Part shown: positions 14,214-18,762 of the stretch, in pieces
How the letters are laid out: each line of letters begins with the position of its first letter
Numbering within the stretch: the stretch's first letter is position 1
From: Deltaproteobacteria bacterium
Lineage (GTDB): Bacteria; Desulfobacterota; Desulfobacteria; Desulfobacterales; UBA11574
Length of the DNA: 18,762 nucleotides
Direction of reading: 5' to 3'
NCBI GenBank assembly: GCA_019313505.1
Contig: JAFDBA010000017.1
Span: 1-18,762 of the forward strand
Program-made: the position numbers and the translations under genes
The notes under the pieces: generated by a model
Told to the model about the DNA's origin: nothing
Seen by the model: the letters and a program-made list of their open reading frames with translations, nothing else
The model's database searches: none

Positions 14214-14996
14214 TTAATGATGACTAGTACTACTGCTACCACCACCACCACCACCAGATAAAGCCACGGCTCCTAGACCTATGACCACTACCGAGATTCC
14301 GACGATTGTAGCTGTGCTTAATCCTGTAGCAGCACTTGCTCCTGCCGCTCCTTCAGCAGCACTTGTTCCAGCCTTAGCGGCAGCTTCATCATTACCAGCA
14401 CCTTTTGTTGCTTTCTCTTTATCTCCAAACAGACCTGCCTGAGCCAATCTGAGTTCTTTGCCGGCGTTGATCTTTTTTGTGGCGCCATCGCCAATCGACA
14501 ATAACATCGACCCGCCTTCAAATACTCCGACATTAGTAATGCCGTCTGCAACCGATACATAGCCTTTCAGCAAGCCGGGTTCAGAAGATGCATCCAGTAA
14601 AATTTGATGTGTGGTCACCACACCACCTGGTGTTTGGAACACCAGAGCATGGGGCATGGCGGAAAGCGCAAAATATACAGTTCCGGTTTTAACAGCCAAT
14701 ATGCGGGAGTTGGGATCTGTTGTAACGGAAAACAGGCTTTTGTCTGTTGCCACCAGATAAAGGTCGCTCAATTTGACACCGCACTCGCCCTGGACGGATA
14801 AGAGGGTGCCTTCGGGAAAAGGTGCTTCAGAACTGAACTCTCCAACCTTCTGGTTTCCCTGAAATAAAATAACCTTACCTTTAGGGATTATCTTGCCAAC
14901 AGACAATCCTGAAGCAAAAGTAGTTGATGCAAACGCCAGAAGTGCGAAAATAGCAATAATTTTGAATTTTGTTTGATTTTTTGTTAGACGACGCAT
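14214..14996 (-). CDS. FecR-domain exported protein with hydrophobic Gly-rich C-terminus
   Basis: A 260-residue secreted protein. Residues 1-28 form a signal peptide (basic MRRLTKNQTKFK, hydrophobic core, TFA cleavage site). Residues about 30-190 resemble a FecR-type beta domain (GKVILFQGNQKVGEFSSEAPFPEGTLL..., then LKTGTVYFAL-like and TPGGVVTTHQ strands). The linker is Ala/Gly/Lys rich (about 192-226). The C-terminus has a hydrophobic helix (231-246, IVGISVVVIGLGAVAL), then six Gly and SSSTSHH. No sigma factor or TonB receptor is adjacent, so this is not a classical Fe-dicitrate regulator. Such stand-alone FecR proteins are often found in envelope-polymer loci. AGAGAGG just upstream of 14996 supports the start. 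It converges on the lipoprotein gene across 105 bp. Confidence 0.82.
   Translation of the reverse strand: MRRLTKNQTKFKIIAIFALLAFASTTFASGLSVGKIIPKGKVILFQGNQKVGEFSSEAPFPEGTLLSVQGECGVKLSDLYLVATDKSLFSVTTDPNSRILAVKTGTVYFALSAMPHALVFQTPGGVVTTHQILLDASSEPGLLKGYVSVADGITNVGVFEGGSMLLSIGDGATKKINAGKELRLAQAGLFGDKEKATKGAGNDEAAAKAGTSAAEGAAGASAATGLSTATIVGISVVVIGLGAVALSGGGGGGSSSTSHH
14238..14255. repeat. (ACC)6 trinucleotide run coding poly-Gly
   Basis: Six ACC triplets (GGT on the coding minus strand) encode the run of six glycines near the end of the FecR-domain protein. Slippage here would change the glycine number without a frameshift. Confidence 0.9.
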
Positions 14997-14997
14997 T

Positions 14998-15060
14998 TTA
15001 TAACCTCTCTGTTTTTTTAGGGGTGGGATAAAAGGGATAAAAAATCTTTATAGCCGACAA
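14998..15060 (-). CDS. Possible 20-residue leader peptide ahead of the FecR gene
   Basis: On the minus strand, AAGGAGGTGA (15080-15071), a full match to the anti-Shine-Dalgarno sequence, lies 10 bases before a TTG (15060). That TTG opens a 20-codon frame with product MSAIKIFYPFYPTPKKTERL, ending TAA one base before the FecR-gene ATG. The arrangement suggests translational coupling. The start codon is weak and the spacing rather long, and no family is recognised, so it may be chance. Confidence 0.3.
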   Translation of the reverse strand: MSAIKIFYPFYPTPKKTERL

Positions 15061-15141
15061 CTTATTGTGTTCACCTCCTTATTTATTTAAGGTGGGGGGT
15101 AAATGGAGAGAAACCTTCATACCAGACAATTTATACAATAG

Positions 15142-15168
15142 TCTATAATAATTCGTCCATAAAGTCAA
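15142..15168 (-). promoter_or_regulatory. Candidate promoter of the FecR-domain gene
   Basis: On the minus strand TTGACT (15168-15163) and TATAGA (15147-15142) are spaced by 15 bp, about 145 bases before the ATG at 14996. This would give a long leader containing the AAGGAGGTGA sequence and both copies of the imperfect repeat around 15049-15138. Confidence 0.4.
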
Positions 15169-15278
15169 TATGAAAATTAAAAAAGTAAGCTCGTAGAGAA
15201 CCAAAAAATATTTGTCAACAAGGCACAAAATTATCAAATAAACGCCTAACAAAAACGTGATAATTGCAGATAATCTTC

Positions 15279-16199
15279 ATGGAAAATAGCAGACAATCTT
15301 ACATAAAAAGAAACCTTTGGATAAGGGCCAAAATCATTCAGGCAGTGGGCACATTTTTTATTGATAATGACTATCTTGAAATCGAGACACCCTGCAGGAT
15401 TCCTGCTCCTGCGCCTGAAGCCCATATTGATGCCGAAGTTTCAGGTGACTGGTTTTTGCGTACTTCACCGGAGCTTTGTATGAAACGGCTTATTGCTGCC
15501 GGATATCCGCGCATTTTTCAGATTTGTCGATGCTTTCGTCAAAAAGAGAGGGGCCCAAAGCACCTCCCTGAAATGACTATGTTGGAATGGTATACCGCCG
15601 GTCATAATTATTTTAATATGATGGAGCAGTGTGAAGAATTGATACGGTTTGTGGCTCGCCGATCCGGTTTTGAAAATTTTCTGGTTTACCAGGGCAACAG
15701 CATCGATCTTAACGCTCCCTGGTCCAGAATGTCGGTGACAGATGCGTTTGAGAAATTTTCATCTGTTTCCATGGAAACGGCGATTTTACAGGATCGATTT
15801 GACCAGGTGATGGCTTTTGACATCGAACCGAATCTGGGGCACAAAAAACCGCTTTTTCTTTATGATTACCCTGCTTCAGCTGCTTCCCTGGCAAGACTAA
15901 AACCGGAAAACCGTTCCATGGCCGAAAGGTTCGAGCTTTACATAAGTGGTCTGGAATTGTGCAATGCCTTTTCAGAACTGAACGATCCTGTTGAGCAGAG
16001 AACAAGATTTGAGAACGAAGAAAAAATACGCAGGGAATCCGGATCGCGGGCATATCCCTTGCCCGAAAAATTTCTGGAATCATTGCAATTTATGCCGGAA
16101 GCATCCGGTATTGCTCTTGGTGTCGACCGTCTGGTTATGCTCTTTGCAAATACAACCAATATTGATGATGTTGTGGCATTCACGCCTGAAGAACTTTGA
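15279..16199 (+). CDS. epmA: EpmA: elongation factor P-(R)-beta-lysine ligase
   Basis: A 306-residue class II lysyl-tRNA-synthetase-like enzyme (PoxA/GenX/YjeA family) without a tRNA anticodon-binding domain. Family members attach (R)-beta-lysine to a conserved Lys of elongation factor P, relieving ribosome stalling at polyproline. Motif 2 is seen as RIFQICRCFRQKERGPKHLPEMTMLEWY (about 78-105) and motif 3 as GIALGVDRLVML near the C-terminus. GLELCNAFSELNDP matches the active-site strand of the family. Length is close to the E. coli protein (325). I prefer the ATG at 15279; a TTG 15 bp upstream is possible, and neither has a strong ribosome-binding site. Partners EF-P and EpmB are not in the window. 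It is unrelated to the polysaccharide genes, so it probably marks the border of the accessory block. Confidence 0.92.
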   Translation: MENSRQSYIKRNLWIRAKIIQAVGTFFIDNDYLEIETPCRIPAPAPEAHIDAEVSGDWFLRTSPELCMKRLIAAGYPRIFQICRCFRQKERGPKHLPEMTMLEWYTAGHNYFNMMEQCEELIRFVARRSGFENFLVYQGNSIDLNAPWSRMSVTDAFEKFSSVSMETAILQDRFDQVMAFDIEPNLGHKKPLFLYDYPASAASLARLKPENRSMAERFELYISGLELCNAFSELNDPVEQRTRFENEEKIRRESGSRAYPLPEKFLESLQFMPEASGIALGVDRLVMLFANTTNIDDVVAFTPEEL

Positions 16200-16286
16200 T
16201 GGCGTCGTAAAAAGTCCCATCTACTACGCCTTGTATATGAACTTTTTACTTAGCCATCTATAGTTGAATTCGTGACTTTTTACGAG
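16198..16286. repeat. Compound inverted-repeat element at the epmA stop codon
   Basis: GATGGCnnnGTAAAAAGT (16198-16215) mirrors ACTTTTTACnnnGCCATC (16241-16258). A second partner, GACTTTTTACGA (16274-16285), is the exact reverse complement of TCGTAAAAAGTC (16205-16216). The same left arm can thus pair with either right arm. The element overlaps the last two bases of the epmA stop codon. It resembles an intergenic repeat family rather than a simple terminator, because no T-run follows. Confidence 0.65.
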
Positions 16287-16324
16287 TTTATCTTATTGTG
16301 GATTTATTATTTTCCTAGATCCTA

Positions 16325-16398
16325 ACCCGGATAAACCGTTCAAGTTAAAAGTGATCTAAAGTTTGAAGTGAGCTAAAGTTAAGGAGTCGCTACGCTCC
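16325..16398. repeat. Short-repeat cluster in the epmA/receiver spacer
   Basis: This contains ACCCGGATAAACCG (16325-16338), also found at 4406-4419. Two tandem 17-mers follow (16349-16365 and 16366-16382, 14 of 17 identical, core AAGTGAKCTAAAGTT). A small hairpin GGAGTCGCTACGCTCC (16383-16398) closes it, and its second part recurs as GTCGCTTCGCTCC at 17574-17586. The rest of 16287-16548 is AT-rich with no gene seen. Confidence 0.6.
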
Positions 16399-16548
16399 GG
16401 CTATTTATTTTAGATAAAATTGACAGAATACCTTAATTTTAGGCACTTCACACTCAATAAATTTACATATTTTTTGCCATAAAAAACGCAAAAATTATAA
16501 ATAAGGAACTAAGATGAAGAAATAATTGAAGTGCATATTTCATTTTAA

Positions 16549-16576
16549 TTGACATAATCTGCTCAACTCTTATAAT
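16549..16576 (+). promoter_or_regulatory. Consensus sigma-70 promoter of the second receiver gene
   Basis: A perfect TTGACA (16549-16554) and perfect TATAAT (16571-16576) are separated by 16 bp. They lie about 70 bases upstream of the receiver ATG at 16645. This is the best promoter match in the window and predicts strong constitutive expression. Confidence 0.8.
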
Positions 16577-16644
16577 CTGCGAAATTCAGGTAAAAGTTTA
16601 ACTTTTTAAAAAAATGTTCTGTCCAAGGAAACGGTTGCAAGATT

Positions 16645-17025
16645 ATGATTGAAAAGAAAGTTTTAGTTGTAGATGATGATGAAGCCATTAGGGTCTTTCT
16701 GCAAAAGATGATTTCTGAATTTGGATACACGGTTGAGCTTGCTTGTAGCGGTAAGGATGCTTTGGACAAAATAAAAAATGAAGAGTTTCAGCTCATAATA
16801 ATAGATTTAAGAATGCCGGAGATAGACGGTACCGAATTGTGCAGGCGAATTAGAGATGCAGACTCAGCGGCTGTTATTTATGCTTTGTCCGGATATATTT
16901 CAGAGTTTAAACCTGAAAAACTTAAGGATATTGGATTTGACGGTCATCTTTGCAAACCGGTCAATAATACTGTATTGAAGCATGCAATAGAAGGAGCCTT
17001 TGCTATAAGAGATCAGAGAGGGTAG
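16645..17025 (+). CDS. Single-domain response regulator (CheY-like receiver)
   Basis: A 126-residue receiver domain without an output domain. Acidic residues 10-12 (DDD), phospho-acceptor Asp54 (IIIDLRMPE), Ser82 (ALSGY) and Lys104 (CKPVN) are all in place. It aligns gap-free over 119 residues with the receiver at 4017, sharing the KNEEF, LCRxIR and GFDG segments, and has a short basic extension (AIRDQRG). The two are probably paralogues or come from the same multi-receiver family. It has its own consensus promoter and a leader of about 60 bases. The Cys-rich protein gene follows 81 bp downstream on the same strand. No histidine kinase is present nearby. Confidence 0.92.
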   Translation: MIEKKVLVVDDDEAIRVFLQKMISEFGYTVELACSGKDALDKIKNEEFQLIIIDLRMPEIDGTELCRRIRDADSAAVIYALSGYISEFKPEKLKDIGFDGHLCKPVNNTVLKHAIEGAFAIRDQRG

Positions 17026-17057
17026 AGGCAGAACGATCATAAACCACTTAGGGTTCG

Positions 17058-17091
17058 TGCCGGTTAAAAGAAATATTGGTTTAATCGGGCA
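17058..17091 (+). other. RNA hairpin just ahead of the Cys-rich gene
   Basis: TGCCGGTTAAA (17058-17068) can pair with TTTAATCGGGCA (17080-17091) with one bulge and one G-U pair, leaving an 11-base loop. It ends 15 bases before the ATG at 17107 and has no T-run. It could affect translation of the Cys-rich protein or end part of the receiver transcript. Confidence 0.4.
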
Positions 17092-17106
17092 TACTGAGCG
17101 AAAATA

Positions 17107-17478
17107 ATGGGTTTTGGAAAAATGGAAAACAAAGAAGATAAATCACAGATCGATATAGAATGGGAGAATCGAAGGTTATGCATTGATGAAAGCTGCATAG
17201 GCGTGATCGGTCCGGACGGTTGTTGTAAGGAATGCGGATTGCCTCTTGAAGGGGGGCCTTCCGATGAAACAAAAGAAGAACCGGCCATAGAGAATTTAGA
17301 AGAGGTTGTAACAGAAGAAGAATTAGAGGAAGTTGCGGAAAGTGGAGCAGGGAAATCCGATGCGGATTTAGAGTGGGAACAGCGCACGTTATGTATTGAT
17401 GAAAGCTGCATCGGCGTGATCGGTCCGGACGGTTGTTGCAAAGAGTGCGGCAAACCTTATGAAAAAGATGAACGTTGA
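17107..17478 (+). CDS. Small acidic protein with two Cys-rich zinc-ribbon-like modules
   Basis: A 123-residue soluble protein with no signal peptide. It consists of two near-identical 29-residue modules (18-46 and 89-117), each E-W-E-x-R-x-L-C-I-D-E-S-C-I-G-V-I-G-P-D-G-C-C-K-E-C-G, joined by a very acidic linker (about 50-86). Each module has five cysteines (25, 30, 39, 40, 43 and 96, 101, 110, 111, 114). A C-x4-C...C-x2-C set could bind zinc or another metal, or be redox active. I recall the CxxxxCIGVIGxDGxCxxCG pattern as a short C-terminal module in deltaproteobacterial proteins, but know no function. A start at the second Met (17122) is possible. It lies downstream of the receiver gene and may share its transcript. 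Confidence 0.75.
   Translation: MGFGKMENKEDKSQIDIEWENRRLCIDESCIGVIGPDGCCKECGLPLEGGPSDETKEEPAIENLEEVVTEEELEEVAESGAGKSDADLEWEQRTLCIDESCIGVIGPDGCCKECGKPYEKDER
17158..17244 (+). repeat. Intragenic duplication, copy 1 (87 bp)
   Basis: It encodes the first Cys-rich module. It matches 17371-17457 closely at the DNA level, including a long identical stretch around the GGCGTGATCGGTCCGGACGG core, which indicates recent duplication or gene conversion. Confidence 0.9.
17371..17457 (+). repeat. Intragenic duplication, copy 2 (87 bp)
   Basis: It encodes the second Cys-rich module, with changes from copy 1 mainly in the first residues (E-Q-R-T for E-N-R-R) and at third codon positions. Confidence 0.9.
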
Positions 17479-17802
17479 ACATATTAAAAGATGAACGTCC
17501 AACACCTGCCCGCAATGCTTCGCAACGCGAGGCGGGCGGGTCGAACATCGAACGCCGAACGTCGAATAATGATGTCGCTTCGCTCCTCAAATTATTTTAA
17601 AATTGATGGTACCTTCAGAATAACTCCCAACTATCTTTGGGTTTTTCCTAAGTTTTTTAAATAGAATTCTTGTCCTTAGTTTTTGTCTTTCATTCAACAT
17701 TCGATGTTGGACGTTCGATGTTCGATGTTCATCTTTCTAAACAGCCTTGTACGGCATAAATGTAACCTATTGATGTTTACAAAACAACTTAGCTCTAATG
17801 GG
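17479..17802. repeat. Repeat-rich spacer with inverted heptamer arrays
   Basis: No gene is seen. The left side carries tandem heptamers of the form GAACRTC (GAACATC, GAACGCC, GAACGTC at 17543-17563). The right side carries the opposite orientation (GATGTTG, GACGTTC, GATGTTC, GATGTTC at 17703-17730). GAACGTCCAACA (17493-17504) is the exact reverse complement of 17705-17716. A GC-rich hairpin with GCCCGC/GCGGGC arms lies near 17508-17536, and GTCGCTTCGCTCC at 17574-17586 echoes 16386-16398. The remainder is AT-rich filler. Confidence 0.65.
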
Positions 17803-18762
17803 TCATCCTTCGAGATCCAAAGGACCGGTTCTCGAATCTGCCCGAGCCGGCGCCGCTTTTTTATGGTAAGTGAGAACGATAAACAGGCTCACACAAAGGA
17901 TCATGATTGCGCCTCCTGATGGAAAAGCCAGCCGGAGTTGGAAAATATCCATCATCAAGCCGGCAAGCAATGAGCCTGTCAGCATTCCCAGACTATGAGC
18001 CATTGCCAAAAGCCCCATAACGGATCCCATTGCCTCGGTTGAATTCCCTTTTAAAACAGCCAGTGCCATGAGTGCAGGCATTGAAACACCTCCCCCTAAA
18101 CCGAACAATACACTGGCCGTTACCAGATCGTTGAAGCTGTCTGCCCATTCAAAAGAGAAAATTGCATAACTGATAATCAATCCTCCAATAATAACCATCA
18201 TTTTTCTGTTAGCCCTGTCTGCTAAAAAACCCATAGGGACATGAAGCATACCACTGGAAAAAACCCCTAACATTACAAGGATTCCGATGGATGAACTCGA
18301 GAGTGAAAACTCGGTATCTGCCAAAATAGGCAGAAAGCTCCAGATGACCCCGATACATGCGGCATAAGCGAGCCTGAAAAGAAAAAGCCCTGCCATATCC
18401 TTGTCATAAAGAAGCCATTTCCACTCTAATGGCTCTGTTCCCCGGTTAACAACGGGCTCAGATTTTGTAGGAGGAAGTAAAAACAGGCTTAATAGAAAGC
18501 CTGCAAGAGCAAGAAAGCCCATGGATGCGAAAGAGGTGTCGAGGCTGAAGCGGTCACGTATTACTCCTCCGATCAGGGGACCGATGCTCAGACCCAGGAA
18601 CATGGACATATTAAACAAGCCCATGGTAAACCCTTCACGGCCGGGTGGTGTGATATCTCCGATATAGGCTTGAACCGCCGGCATTATCATGGCTGACGCT
18701 ATCCCCTGAACAAACCGTATGCCGATGAGGGATTCAACATTATTTGCAAGTATGAATGTCAG
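17803..18762 (-). CDS. MFS transporter, 5' end outside the window
   Basis: The frame is open to the window edge, so the N-terminal part (about the first two helices) is missing; 319 residues are visible. This is a major facilitator superfamily permease, probably a drug- or metabolite-proton antiporter of the TetA/MdtG-like branch. Visible support includes RFVQGIASAMIMPAVQAYIGDITPPGREGFTMGLFN (helices 4-5, conserved RxxQG). A second motif-A-like loop, PMGFLADRANRKMMVI, lies between helices 8 and 9, with roughly ten hydrophobic segments. The central loop is short and charged (PPTKSEPVVNRGTEPLEWK). An internal Met at 18690 is not the start, since conserved sequence continues upstream of it. Substrate cannot be judged. 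No terminator is evident after the stop at 17803. Confidence 0.9.
   Translation of the reverse strand: MTFILANNVESLIGIRFVQGIASAMIMPAVQAYIGDITPPGREGFTMGLFNMSMFLGLSIGPLIGGVIRDRFSLDTSFASMGFLALAGFLLSLFLLPPTKSEPVVNRGTEPLEWKWLLYDKDMAGLFLFRLAYAACIGVIWSFLPILADTEFSLSSSSIGILVMLGVFSSGMLHVPMGFLADRANRKMMVIIGGLIISYAIFSFEWADSFNDLVTASVLFGLGGGVSMPALMALAVLKGNSTEAMGSVMGLLAMAHSLGMLTGSLLAGLMMDIFQLRLAFPSGGAIMILCVSLFIVLTYHKKAAPARADSRTGPLDLEG

Noticed and set aside
17081..17590. Antisense frames over the Cys-rich protein gene
   Set aside because: They mirror the duplicated modules and the heptamer repeats; the plus-strand frame has the conserved Cys pattern.

Overview
The window looks like a chromosomal accessory region of a Gram-negative, anaerobe-type deltaproteobacterium (Desulfobacterota, probably Desulfobacterales). 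This is inference. It rests on outer-membrane export proteins (YjbH, a Wza-like SLBB protein, a lipoprotein), an ExeA/PEP-CTERM-locus type ATPase, a Y1 transposase carrying a DnaA-like C-terminal domain, stand-alone response regulators, a Cys-rich CIGVIGxDG module, and AT-rich spacers full of short inverted and heptamer repeats. No rRNA, tRNA or CRISPR array was seen.

Layout. 1-840: a structured, apparently orphaned leader, then a MazE/MazF-type toxin-antitoxin pair on the minus strand with its own promoter and operator-like dyad. 846-1928: a self-contained Y1 (HUH) transposase element bounded by perfect 21-bp inverted repeats; it ends 9 bp before the next gene. 1938-7716 (+): a surface-polysaccharide block made of a membrane NDP-sugar 4,6-dehydratase (CapD/WbpM type), a single-domain response regulator preceded by a 148-bp inverted-repeat element, a WecA/WbpL-type polyprenyl-phosphate glycosyl-1-phosphate transferase, and an ExeA-like membrane ATPase with a C-terminal NTF2-like domain. 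7737-13286: a YjbH outer-membrane protein (-) and a 1056-aa multi-SLBB Wza-like export protein (+), divergently transcribed from a 291-bp control region. 13310-14996: a 49-codon remnant of a Wzz-type chain-length regulator, a lipoprotein of unknown function with a strong terminator, and a convergent FecR-domain protein with a hydrophobic, Gly-rich C-terminus. 15279-17478: EpmA (EF-P lysine ligase), a repeat-rich spacer, a second single-domain response regulator behind a consensus sigma-70 promoter, and a small protein with two copies of a Cys-rich module. 17479-17802 is a heptamer-repeat spacer, and 17803-18762 is a 5'-truncated MFS transporter (-).

How the genes may work together. The CapD-type dehydratase and the WecA-type transferase would make and load the first sugar onto the lipid carrier. 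The SLBB protein, YjbH and perhaps the lipoprotein and FecR-like protein would carry or anchor the polymer through the periplasm and outer membrane, with the ExeA-like ATPase acting at the inner membrane. No flippase, polymerase or further glycosyltransferase is present, and the adjacent Wzz gene is reduced to a fragment, so the locus must be completed elsewhere or has been broken. The two response regulators align without gaps over 119 residues and flank the block. No histidine kinase lies in the window.
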